From positions 444,840,028 through 444,904,027 of the forward strand of contig CM042688.1 of NCBI GenBank assembly GCA_023614405.1: DNA of 64,000 nucleotides, in the 5' to 3' direction. The stretch is from Avena insularis (Eukaryota; Streptophyta; Magnoliopsida; Poales; Poaceae). This document shows, one piece after another, positions 14,890 to 28,504 of the stretch. Under the pieces are notes generated by a model, which was not told the origin of the DNA, ran no database searches, and was given only the letters and a program-made list of their open reading frames with translations. A program made the translations under genes and the position numbers. Every line of letters starts with the position of its first letter. Positions within the stretch are counted from its first letter, which is position 1.

Positions 14890-17800
14890 ACACATGCAAT
14901 GACATTGGGTGTTGTTCATGAAAAGTACAGACACGCAATGACACTGGTGGATCCTTATGTTGTTTGTTTAGAGGAACAGACATGCAATGACACTGGTGGA
15001 TCCACGTGTGGTTCATGAGAAGAACACACATCCAATGACACTAGTAGGTCCTTATGTGGTTCATGAAAAGAACAGACATGCAGTGACACTGGGTGTGGTT
15101 CATGAAAAGAACAGACATCCAATGACACTGAGTGTGGTTTATGAAAAGAACAGACATGCAATGACACTGGTGGATCCTTATGTGGTTCATGAAAAGAATA
15201 GACATGCAATGACACTGGTGGATCCTTATGTGGTTTACGAAAAGAATAGACATGCAATGACAATGGTGGGTCCTTATGTGGTTTGTTTAGAAGAACACAC
15301 ATGCAATGACACTGGGTGTGGTTCATGAAAAGAACAGACATGCAATGACACTGGTGGATCCTTACGTTGTTTGTTTAGAGGAACATACATGCAATGACAC
15401 AGGTGGATCCACGTGTCGTTCATGAGAAGAACACACATCCAATGACATAGGTAGATCCTTATGTGGTTCTTGAAAAGAACTGACATGCAGTGACACTGGG
15501 TGTGGTTCATGAAAATAACAGACATACACTAACACTAGGTGTGGTTCATGAAAATAACAGACAGACAATGACACTGGTGGATCCTTATGTCGTTTGTTTA
15601 GAAGAACACACATGCAATGACGCTGGGTGTGGTTCATGAAAAGAGTAGACATGCAATGACACTGGTGGATCCTTATGTGGTTTGTTTAGAGGAACAACCA
15701 TGCAATGACACCGGTGGATCCACGTGTGGTTCATGAGAAGAACACACATCCAATGCCACTGGTAGATCCTTATGTGGTTCATGAAAAGATCAGACATGTA
15801 GTGACACCGGGTGTGGTTCATGAAAAGAACAGACATGCAATGACACTGGGTGTGGTTCATGAAAAGAACAGACATGCAATGACTCTAGCTGTGGTTCATG
15901 AACAGAACACACATGCAATGACACTAGGTGTGGTTCATGAATAGAAGAAACATGCAATGACACTAGTGGATCCTTATGTGTGGTTCATGAAATGAACAGA
16001 CATGCAATGACACTGGTGGATCCTTATGTCGTTTGTTTAGAAGAACACACATGAAATGGCACTAGGTGTGATTCATGAAAATAATAGACATGCAATGACA
16101 CTGGTGGATCCTTTTGTGGTTTGTTTAGAGGAACAGACATGCAATAAAACCGGTGGATCCATGTGTGGTTCATGAGATGAACACACATCCAATGACACTG
16201 GTTGATCGTTATGTTCTTTTTTTAGAGGAACAGACATGCAATTACACCGATGGATCCTTATGTGGTCTGTCTAGAGGAACACACATGCAATGACACCGGG
16301 TGTGGTTCATGAGAAGAACAGACATGGAATGAATTATGTGATTTGTTTAGAAGAACACACATGCAATGACACTGAGTGTGGTTCATGAAAAGAACAGACA
16401 AGCAATGACACTGGTCGATCATTATGTGGTTTGTTTAGAAGAACACACATGCAATGACACTGGGTGTGGTTCATGAAAAGAACAGACACGCAATGACACT
16501 GCGTGTGGTTCATGAAAACAACAGACATGCAATAACACTGGTGGATCCTTATGTGGTTCATGAAAACAACAGACATGCAGTGACACTGGTGGATCCTTAT
16601 GTGCTTTATGAAAAGAACTGACATGCAATGACACTGGTGGATCCTTATGTGGTTTTTTTAGAAGAACACACATGCAATGACACTGGTGTGGTTCATGTAA
16701 AGAACGGACATGCAATGACACTGGTGGATCCTTACGTTGTTTTTTTAGAGGAATGTATATGCAATGACACAGGTGGATCCACGTGTGGTTCATGAGAAGA
16801 ACACACATCCAATGACACAGGTAGATCCTTATGTGGTTCATGAAAAGAACTAACATGCAGTGACACTGGGTGTGGTTCATGAAAAGTACAGACATGCACT
16901 AACACTGGGTGTGGTTCATGAAAAGAATAGACAGTCAATGACACTGGTGGATCCTTATGTGGTTTGTTTAGAAGAACACACATGCAATGACGCTGAGTGT
17001 GGTTCATGAAAATAATAGACATGCAATGACACTGGTGGATCCTTATGTGGTTTCTTTAGAGGAACAGCCATGCAATGACACTGGTGGATCCATGTGTGGT
17101 TCATGACAAGAACACACATCCAATGACACTGGTAGATCCTTATGTGGTTCATGAAAAGAATAGACATGCAGTGACACCGTGTGTGGTTCATGAAAAGAAT
17201 AGACATGCAATGACACTGGGTGTTGTTCATGAAAAGAATAGACATGCAATGACTCTAGCTATGGTTCATGAATAGAACACACATGCAATGACACTGGATG
17301 TGGTTCATGAAAAGAACAAACATGCAATGACACTGGTGGATCCTTATGTGTGGTTCATGAAAAGAACAAACATGCAATGACACTGGTGGATCCTTATGTG
17401 TGGTTCATGAAAAGAACAAACATGCAATGACACTGGTGGATCCTTATGTGGTTTGTTTAGAAGAACACACATGCAATGACACTGGGTGTGGTTCATGAAA
17501 AGAACACACATGCAATTACACTGGGTGTGGTTAATGAAAAGTACAGACACGCAATGACACTGGTCGATCCTTATGTTGTTTGTTTAGAGGAACAGACATG
17601 CAATGACACTAGTGGATCCACGTGTGGTTCATGAGAAGAACACACATCCAATGACACTAGTAGGTCCTTATGTGGTTCATGAAAAGAATGTACATGCGGT
17701 GACACCGTGTGGTTCATGAAAAGAATGTATATGCAATGACACTGAGTGTGGTTTATGAAAAGAACAGACATGCAATGACACTTGTGGATCCTTATGTGGT

Positions 17801-18220
17801 TCATGAAAAGAACAGACATGCAATGACACTGGTGGATCCTTATGTGGTTTATGAAAAGAACAGACATGCAATGACACTGGTGGATCCTTATGTGGTTTGT
17901 TTAGAAGAACACACATGCAATGACACTGGGTGCGGTTCATGAAAAGAACAGACATGCAATGACACTGGTGGATCCTTACGTTGTTTATTTAGAGGAACAG
18001 ACATGCAATGACACAGGTGGATCCACGTGTGGTTCATGAGAAGAACACACATCCAATGACATAGTAGATCCTTATGTGGTTCATGAAAAGAACTGACATG
18101 CAGTGACACTGGGTGTGGTTCATGAAAATAACAGACATGCACTAACACTAGGTGTGGTTCATGAAAATAACAGACAGACAATGACACTGGTGGATCGTTA
18201 TGTCGTTTGTTTAGAAGAAC
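14890..18220 (+). repeat. 3,331-bp tandem duplication, copy 1
   Basis: Every landmark in this segment recurs 3,331 bp downstream: 14,955 at 18,286, 15,362 at 18,693, 16,334 at 19,665 and 17,344 at 20,675. The two copies are almost identical by eye, indicating recent unequal exchange or segmental duplication. A short patch at about 17,690-17,735 is more divergent, with GAATGTACATG and GAATGTATATG replacing GAACAGACATG. Confidence 0.9.
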
Positions 18221-21200
18221 ACACATGCAATGACACTGGGTGTTGTTCATGAAAAGTACAGACACGCAATGACACTGGTGGATCCTTATGTTGTTTGTTT
18301 AGAGGAACAGACATGCAATGACACTGGTGGATCCACGTGTGGTTCATGAGAAGAACACACATCCAATGACACTAGTAGGTCCTTATGTGGTTCATGAAAA
18401 GAACAGACATGCAGTGACACTGGGTGTGGTTCATGAAAAGAACAGACATGCAATGACACTGAGTGTGGTTTATGAAAAGAACAGACATGCAATGACACTG
18501 GTGGATCCTTATGTGGTTCATGAAAAGAATAGACATGCAATGACACTGGTGGATCCTTATGTGGTTTACGAAAAGAACAGACATGCAATGACAATGGTGG
18601 GTCCTTATGTGGTTTGTTTAGAAGAACACACATGCAATGACACCGGGTGTGGTTCATGAAAAGAACAGACATGCAATGACACTGGTGGATCCTTACGTTG
18701 TTTGTTTAGAGGAACATACATGCAATGACACAGGTGGATCCACGTGTCGTTCATGAGAAGAACACACATCCAATGACATAGGTAGATCCTTATGTGGTTC
18801 TTGAAAAGAACTGACATGTAGTGACACTGGGTGTGGTTCATGAAAATAACAGACATACACTAACACTAGGTGTGGTTCATGAAAATAATAGACAGACAAT
18901 GACACTGGTGGATCCTTATGTCGTTTGTTTAGAAGAACACACATGCAATGACGCTGGGTGTGGTTCATGAAAAGAGTAGACATGCAATGACACTGGTGGA
19001 TCCTTATGTGGTTTGTTTAGAGGAACAACCATGCAATGACACCGGTGGATCCACGTGTGGTTCATGAGAAGAACACACATCCAATGCCACTGGTAGATCC
19101 TTATGTGGTTCATGAAAAGATCAGACATGTAGTGACACCGGGTGTGGTTCATGAAAAGAACAGACATGCAATGACACTGGGTGTGGTTCATGAAAAGAAC
19201 AGACATGCAATGACTCTAGCTGTGGTTCATGAACAGAACACACATGCAATGACACTAGGTGTGGTTCATGAATAGAAGAAACATGCAATGACACTAGTGG
19301 ATCCTTATGTGTGGTTCATGAAATGAACAGACATGCAATGACACTGGTGGATCCTTATGTCGTTTGTTTAGAAGAACACACATGCAATGGCACTAGGTGT
19401 GATTCATGAAAAGAATAGACATGCAATGACACTGGTGGATCCTTTTGTGGTTTGTTTAGAGGAACAGACATGCAATAAAACCGGTGGATCCATGTGTGGT
19501 TCATGAGATGAACACACATCCAATGACACTGGTTGATCGTTATGTTCTTTTTTTAGAGGAACAGACATGCAATTACACCGATGGATCCTTATGTGGTCTG
19601 TCTAGAGGAACACACATGCAATGACACCGGGTGTGGTTCATGAGAAGAACATACATGGAATGAATTATGTGATTTGTTTAGAAGAACACACATGCAATGA
19701 CACTGAGTGTGGTTCATGAAAAGAACAGACAAGCAATGACACTGGTCGATCATTATGTGGTTTGTTTAGAAGAACACACATGCAATGACACTGGGTGTGG
19801 TTCATGAAAAGAACAGACACGCAATGACACTGCGTGTGGTTCATGAAAACAACAGACATGCAATAACACTGGTGGATCCTTATGTGGTTCATGAAAACAA
19901 CAGACATGCAGTGACACTGGTGGATCCTTATGTGCTTTATGAAAAGAACTGACATGCAATGACACTGGTGGATCCTTATGTGGTTTGTTTAGAAGAACAC
20001 ACATGCAATGACACTGGTGTGGTTCATGTAAAGAACGGACATGCAATGACACTGGTGGATCCTTACGTTGTTTGTTTAGAGGAACAGACATGCAATGACA
20101 CAGGTGGATCCACGTGTGGTTCATGAGAAGAACACACATCCAATGACACAGGTAGATCCTTATGTGGTTCATGAAAAGAACTAACATGCAGTGACACTGG
20201 GTGTGGTTCATGAAAAGTACAGACATGCACTAACACTGGGTGTGGTTCATGAAAAGAATAGACAGTCAATGACACTGGTGGATCCTTATGTGGTTTGTTT
20301 AGAAGAACACACATGCAATGACGCTGAGTGTGGTTCATGAAAATAATAGACATGCAATGACACTGGTGGATCCTTATGTGGTTTCTTTAGAGGAACAGCC
20401 ATGCAATGACACTGGTGGATCCATGTGTGGTTCATGACAAGAACACACATCCAATGACACTGGTAGATCCTTATGTGGTTCATGAAAAGAATAGACATGC
20501 AGTGACACCGTGTGTGGTTCATGAAAAGAATAGACATGCAATGACACTGGGTGTTGTTCATGAAAAGAATAGACATGCAATGACTCTAGCTATGGTTCAT
20601 GAATAGAACACACATGCAATGACACTGGATGTGGTTCATGAAAAGAACAAACATGCAATGACAATGGTGGATCCTTATGTGTGGTTCATGAAAAGAACAA
20701 ACATGCAATGACACTGGTGGATCCTTATGTGTGGTTCATGAAAAGAACAAACATGCAATGACACTGGTGGATCCTTATGTGGTTTGTTTAGAAGAACACA
20801 CATGCAATGACACTGGGTGTGGTTCATGAAAAGAACACACATGCAATTACACTGGGTGTGGTTCATGAAAAGTACAGACACGCAATGACACTGGTCGATC
20901 CTTATGTTGTTTGTTTAGAGGAACAGACATGCAATGACACTAGTGGATCCACGTGTGGTTCATGAGAAGAACACACATCCAATGACACTAGTAGGTCCTT
21001 ATGTGGTTCATGAAAAGAACAGACATGCAGTGACACTGGGTGTGGTTCATGAAAAGAACAGACATGCAATGACACTGAGTGTGGTTTATGAAAAGAACAG
21101 ACATGCAATGACACTTGTGGATCCTTATGTGGTTCATGAAAAGAACAGACATGCAATGACACTGGTGGATCCTTATGTGGTTTATGAAAAGAACAGACAT

Positions 21201-21551
21201 GCAATGACACTGGTGGATCCTTATGTGGTTTGTTTAGAAGAACACACATGCAATGACACTGGGTGCGGTTCATGAAAAGAACAGACATGCAATGACACTG
21301 GTGGATCCTTACGTTGTTTATTTAGAGGAACAGACATGCAATGACACAGGTGGATCCACGTGTGGTTCATGAGAAGAACACACATCCAATGACATAGTAG
21401 ATCCTTATGTGGTTCATGAAAAGAACTGACATGCAGTGACACTGGGTGTGGTTCATGAAAATAACAGACATGCACTAACACTAGGTGTGGTTCATGAAAA
21501 TAACAGACAGACAATGACACTGGTGGATCGTTATGTCGTTTGTTTAGAAGA
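18221..21551 (+). repeat. 3,331-bp tandem duplication, copy 2
   Basis: Adjoins copy 1 directly, so the junction at about 18,220 is a head-to-tail unit boundary. Beyond about 21,551 the sequence continues with CATTAAAAGAGTAGAC, whereas copy 1 runs into the start of copy 2, which fixes the end of the repeated unit. Copy 2 keeps the standard AACAGACATG modules where copy 1 has AATGTACATG. Confidence 0.9.
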
Positions 21552-24500
21552 ACACACATGCAATGACGCTGGGTGTGGTTCATTAAAAGAGTAGACATGC
21601 AATGACCCTGGTGGATCCTTATGTGGTTTGTTTAGGGGAACAGCCATGCAATGACACCGGTGGATCCACATGTGGTTCCTGAGAAGAACACACATCCAAT
21701 GCCACTGGTAGATCCTTATGTGGTTCATGAAAAGATCAGACATGTAGTGACACCGGGTGTGGTTCATGAAAAGAACAGACATGCAATGACACTGCGTGTG
21801 GTTCATGAAAAGAACAGACATGCAATGACTCTAGCTGTGGTTCATGAACAGAATACACATGCAATGACACTAGGTGTGGTTCATGAAAAGAAGAAACATG
21901 CATTGACACTGGTGGATCCTTATGTGTGGTTCATGAAAAGAACGGACATGCAATGACACTGGTGGATCCTTATGTGGTTTGTTTAGAAGAACACACATGC
22001 AATGGCACTGGGAGTGGTTCATGAAAAGAACAGACACGCAATGACACTGGTGGATCCTTATGTGGTTTGTTTAGAGGAATAGACATGCAATAAAACCGGT
22101 GGATCCATGTGTGGTTCATGAGAAGAACACACATCCGATGACACTGGTTGATCGTTATGTGCTTTTTTTAGAGGAAAAGACATGTAATGACACCGGTGGA
22201 TCCTTATGTGGTCTGTCTAGAGGAACACACATGCAATGACACCGGGTGTGGTTCATGAAAAGAACAAAGATGCAATGAATTATGTGGTTTGTTTAGAAGA
22301 ACACACATGCAATGACACTGGGTGTGGTTCATGAAAAGAATAGACACACAATAACACTGGTGGATTCTTATGTTGTTTTTTTAGAGGAATAGACATGCAA
22401 TGACACTGGTGGATCCACGTGTGGTTCATGAGAAGGACACACATCAAATGACACTGGTAGGTCCTTATGTGGTTCATGAAAAGAACAGACATGCAGTGAC
22501 ACTAGGTGTGGTTCATGAAAAGAACAGACATGCAATGACACTGAGTGTGGTTCATGAAAAGAACAGACATGCAATGACACTGGTGGATCCTTATGTGGTT
22601 CATGAAAATAACAGACATGCAATGACACTTGTGGATCCTTATGTGGTTTATGAAAAGAACAGACATGCAATGACACTGGTGGATCCTTATGTGGTTAGTT
22701 TAGAAGAACACACATGCAATGACACTGGGTGTGGTTCATGAAAAAACAGATATGCAATGACACTGGTGGATCCTTACGTTGTTTGTTTAGAGGAACAGAC
22801 ATGCAATGACACAGGTGGATCCACGTGTGGTTCATGAGAACAACACACATCCAATGACATAGGTAGATCCTTATGTAGTTCATGAAAACAACTGATCTGC
22901 AGTGACACTAGGTGTGGTTCATGAAAAGAACAGACATGCACTAACACTAGGTGTGGTTCATGAAAATAACAGACAAACAATGACACTAGTGGATCCTTAT
23001 GTCGTTTGTTTAGAAGAACACACATGCAATGACGCTGGGTGTGGTTCATGAAAAGAGTAGACATGCAATGACACTGGTGGATCCTTATGTGGTTTGGTTA
23101 GAGGAACAACCATGCAATGACACCGGTGGATCCACGTGTGGTTCATGAGAAGAACACACATCCAATGCCACTAGTAGATCCTTATGTGGTTCATGAAAAG
23201 AACAGAGATGCAGTGACACCGGGTGTGGTTCATTAAAAGAACAGACGTGCAATGACACTGTGTGTGGTTCATAAATAGAATGGACATGCAATGACTCTAG
23301 CTGTGGTTCATGAACAGAACACACATGCAATGACACTGGGTGTGGTTCATGAAAAGAACAAACATGCAATGACACTGGTGGATCCTTATGTGTGGTTCAT
23401 GAAAAGAACATACATGCAATGACACTGGTGGATCCTTATGTGGTTTGTTTAGAAGAACACACATGCAAGGACACTAGGTGTGGTTCATGAAAAGAACAGA
23501 CATGCAATGACACTGGTGGATCCTTTTGTGGTTTGTTTAGAGGAACAGACCTGCAATAAAACTGGTGGATTCATGTGTGGTTCATGAGATGAACACACAT
23601 CCAATGACACTGGTTGATCGTTATGTGCTTTTTTGAGAGGAACAGACATGCAATTACACCGATGGATCCTTATGTGGTCTGTCTAGAGGAACACACATGC
23701 AATGACACCGGGTCTGGTTCATGAAAATAACAGACATGCAATGAATTATGTCATTTGTTTAGAAGAACAGACATGCAATGACACTGGGTGTGGTTCATGA
23801 AAAGAACAGACAAGCAATGACACTGGTCGATCATTATGTGGTTTGTTTAGAAGAACACACATGCAATGACACTGTGTGTGGTCCATGAAAAGAACAGACA
23901 CGCAATGACACTGGTGGTTCCCTATGTAGTTTTCTTAGAGGAACAGACATGCAATGACACCGGTGGATCCACCTGTGGTTCATGAGAAGAACACACATCT
24001 AATGACACTGGTAGGTCCTTATGTGGTTCATGAAAAGAACAGACATGCAGTGACAATGGGTGTGGTTCATGAAAAGAACAGACATGCAGTGACACTAGGT
24101 GTGGTTCATGAAAAGAACAGACATGCAATGACACTGGGTGTGGTTCATGAAAAGAACAGACATGCAATGACACTGGTGGATACTTATGTGGTTCATGAAA
24201 AGAACAGACAAGCAATGACGCTGGTGGATCCTTATGTGGTTTATGAAAAGAACAGACATGCAAAGACACTGGTGGATCCTTATGTGGTTTGTTTAGAAGA
24301 ACACGCATGCAATGACACTGGATGTGGTTCATGAAAAGAACAGACATGCAATGACACTGGTGGATCCTTACGTTGTTTGTTTAGAGGAACAGACATGCAA
24401 TGAGACAGGTGGATCCACGTGTGTTTCATTAGAAGAACATTCATCCTATGACTCATGTAGTTCCTTATGTGATTCATCAAAAGAACTGACATGCAGTGAC

Positions 24501-27500
24501 ACTGGGTGTGGTTCATGAAAAGAATAGACAAGCACTGACACTGGGTGTGGTTCATGAAAGGAACAGACAAGCAATGACACTGGTGGATCCTTATGTGGTT
24601 TGTTTAGAAGAACACACATGCAATGACGCTGGGTGTGGTTCATGAAAAGAATAGACATGCAATGACACTGATGGATCCTTATGTGGTTTGTTTAGAGGAA
24701 CAGCCATGCAATGACACCGGTGGATCCACGTGTGGTTCATGAGAAGAACACACATCCAATGACACTGGTAGATCCTTATGTGGTTCATGAAAAGAACAGA
24801 CATGAAGTGACACCGGGTGTGGTTCATGAAAAGAATAGACATGCAATGACACTAGGTGTGGTTCATGAAAAAGAACAGACATGCAATGACTCTAGCTGTG
24901 GTTCATGAAAATAACACACATGCAATGACACTAGGTGTGGTTCATGAAAAGAACAAACATGCAATGACACTGGTGGATCCTTATGTGTGGTTCATGAAAA
25001 GAACAGACATGCAATGACACTGGTAGATCCTTATGTGGTTTGTTTAGAAGAACACACATGCAATGACACTGGGTGTGGTTCATGAAAAGAACAGACATGC
25101 CATGACACTGGTGGATCCTTATGTGGTTTGTTTAGAGGAACAGACATGAAATAACACCGGTGGATCCATGTGTGGTTCATGAGAAGAACACACATCCAAT
25201 GACACTGGTTGATCGTTATGCGCTTTTTTTAGAGGAACAGACATGCAATGGCACCGATGGATCCTTATGTGGTCTGTCTATAGGAAGACACATGCAATGA
25301 CACCGGGTGTGGTTCATGAAAAGAACAGACTCGCAATGACTTATGTGGTTTGTTTAGAAGGACACACATGCAATAACACTGGGTGTGGTTCATGAAAAGA
25401 ACAGATAGGCAATGACACTGGTGGATCCTTATGTGGTTTGTTTAGAAGAACACACATGCAATGACACTGGGTGTGGATAATGAAAAGAACAGACACGCAA
25501 TGACACTAGTGGATCCTTATGTGGTTTGTTTAGAGGAACAGGCATGCAATGACACCGATGGATGCATGTGTGGTTCATGAGAAGAACACACATCCAATGA
25601 CACTTGTCGATCCTTATGTGTGGTTCATGAAAAGAACAGACATGCAATTTCACTGGTGGATCCTTATGTGGTTTATTTAGAAGAACACACATGCAATTAC
25701 ACTGGGTGTGGTTCATGAAAAGTACAGACATGCAATGACACTGGTGGATCCTTATGTGGTTTGTTTAGAGGAACATACATGCAATAAAACTGGTGGATCC
25801 ATGTGTGGTTCATGAGAAGGACACACATTCAATGACACTGGTTGATCGTTATGTGCTTTTTTTAGAGGAACAAACATGCAATGACACCGGTGGATCCTTA
25901 TGTGGTCTGTCTAGAGGAACACGCATGCAATGACACCGGGTGTGGTTCATGAAAAGAACAGACATGCAATGAATTATGTGGTTTGTTTAGAAGAACACAC
26001 ATGCAATGACACTGGGTGTGGTTCATGAAAAGAACAAACAGGCAATGACACTGGTCGATCCTTATGTGGTTTGTTTAGAAGAACACACATGCAATGACAC
26101 TGGGTGTGGTTCATGAAAAGAACAGACACGCAATGACACTGGTGGATCCTTATGTGGTTTGTTTAGAGGAACCGACATGCAATGACACCGGTGGATCCAC
26201 ATGTGGTTCATGAGAAGAACACACATCCAATGACACTAGTAGGTCCTTATGTGGTTCATGAAAAGAACAAACATGCAGTGACACTGGTGTGGTTCATGAA
26301 AAGAACAGACATAAAATGACACTGGGTGCGGTTCACGAAAAGAACAGACATGCAATGACACTGGTGTGGTTCATGAAAAGAATAGACAGGCAATGACACT
26401 GGTGGATCCTGATGTAGTTTGTTTAGAAGAACACACATGCAATGACGCTGGGTGTGGTTCATGAAAAGAATAGACATGCAATGACACTGTGGATCCTTAT
26501 GTGGTTTGTTTAGAGGAACAGCCATGCAATGACACCGGTGGATCCACGTGTGGTTCATGAGAAGAACACACATCCAATGACACTGGTACATCCTTATGTG
26601 GTTCATGAAAAGAACTGACATGCACTGACACCGGGTGTGGTTCATGAAAAGAACAGCCATGCAATGACACTAGGTGTGGTTCATGAAAAGAACAGACTTG
26701 CAATGACTCTAGCTGTGGTTCATGAACAGAACACGCATGCAATGACACTGGGTGTGGTTCATGAAAAGAAGAAACATGCAATGACACTGGTGGATCCTTA
26801 TGTGTGGTTCATAAAAAGAACAGACATGCAATGACACTGGTGGATCCTTATGTGGTTTGGTTAGAAGAACACACATGCAATGACACTAGGTGGGGTTCAT
26901 GAAAAGAACAGACATGCAATGACACTGGGGGATCCTTATGTGGTTTGGTTAGAAGAACACACATGCAATGACACTAGGTGTGGTTCATGAAAAGAACAGA
27001 CATGCAATGACACTGGTGGATCCTTATGTGGTTTGTTTAGAGGAATAGACATGCAATAAAACCGGTGGATCCATGTGTGGTTCATGAGAAGAACACACAT
27101 CCAATGATACTAGTTGATCGTTATGTGATTTTTCTAAAGGAACAGACATGCAATGATACCGGTGGATCCTTATGTGGTCTGTCTAGAGGAACACACATGC
27201 AATGACACCGGGTGTGGTTCATGAAAAGAACAGACTTGCAATGACACTGATGGATCCTTATGTGGTTCGTGAAAAGAACAGACATGCAATGACACTGGTG
27301 GATCCTTATGTGGTTTGTTTACAAGAACACACATCCAATGACACTAGGTGTGGTTCATGAAAACAACAGACACGCAATGACAATGGTGGATCCTTATGTG
27401 GTTTGTTTAGAGGAACAAACATGCAGTGACACCGGTGGATCCACGTGTGGTTCATGAGAAGAACACACATCCAATGACACTAGTAAGGCCTTATGTGGTT

Positions 27501-28504
27501 CATGAAATGAACAGACATGCAGTGACACTAGGTGTGGTTCATGAAAAGAACAGACATGCAATGACACTGGGTGTGGTTCATGAAAAGAACAGACATGCAA
27601 TGACACTAGTGGATCCTTATGTGTTTCATGAAAAGAACAGACATGCAATGACACTGTTGGATCCTTATGTGGTTTATGAAAAGAACAGACATGCAATGAC
27701 ACTAGTGTATCCTTATGTGGTTTTTTTAGAAGAACACACATGCAATGACACTGGGTGTGGTTCATGAAAAGAACAGACTTGCAATGACACTGGTGGGTCC
27801 TTACGTTGTTTGTTTAGAGGAACATACATGCAATGAGACAGGTGGATCCACGTGTGGTTCATGAGAAGAACACACATCCAATGACAGGTAGATCCTTATG
27901 TGATTCATCAAAAGAATGACATGCAAATGACACTTGGTGTGGTTCATTAAAAGAATAGACATGCACTGACACTAGGTGTGGTTCATGAAAGGAACAGACA
28001 TGCAATGACACCGGTGGATCCTTATGTGGTTTGTTTATAAGAACACACATGCAATGACGTTGGGTGTGGTTCATGAAAACAATAGACATGCAATGACACT
28101 GGTGGATCCTTATGTGGTTTGTTTAGAGGAACAACCATGCAATGACACCGGTGGATCCACGTGTGGTTCATGAGAAGAACACACATCCAATGACACTGGT
28201 AGATCCTTATGTGGTTCATGAAAAGAACAGACATGAAGTGACACCGGGTGTGGTTCATGAAAAGAACAGACATGCAATGACACTGGGTGTGGTTCATGAA
28301 AAGAACATACATGCAATGACTCTAGCTGTGGTTCATGAAAAGAACACACATGCAATGACACTGGGTGTGGTTCATGAAAAGAACAAACATGCAATGACAC
28401 TGGTGGATCCTTATGTGTGGTTCATGAAAAGAACAGACATGCAATGACACTGGTGGATCCTTATGTGGTTTGTTTAGAAGAACACACATGCAATGACACT
28501 GGGT
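21552..28504 (+). repeat. Array segment of mixed modules without a clean adjacent HOR copy
   Basis: Same 39/48/49-bp modules, but no immediately adjacent tandem copy is obvious. Parts match distant segments: 25,429-27,800 corresponds to about 37,640-39,950 at an offset of 12.15-12.21 kb. The most divergent modules of the array lie at about 24,415-24,490, with ATTCATCCTATGACTCATG and GTGATTCATCAAAAGAAC variants. Landmark T-run modules lie near 22,147, 23,613, 25,209, 25,846 and 27,117. Confidence 0.7.
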
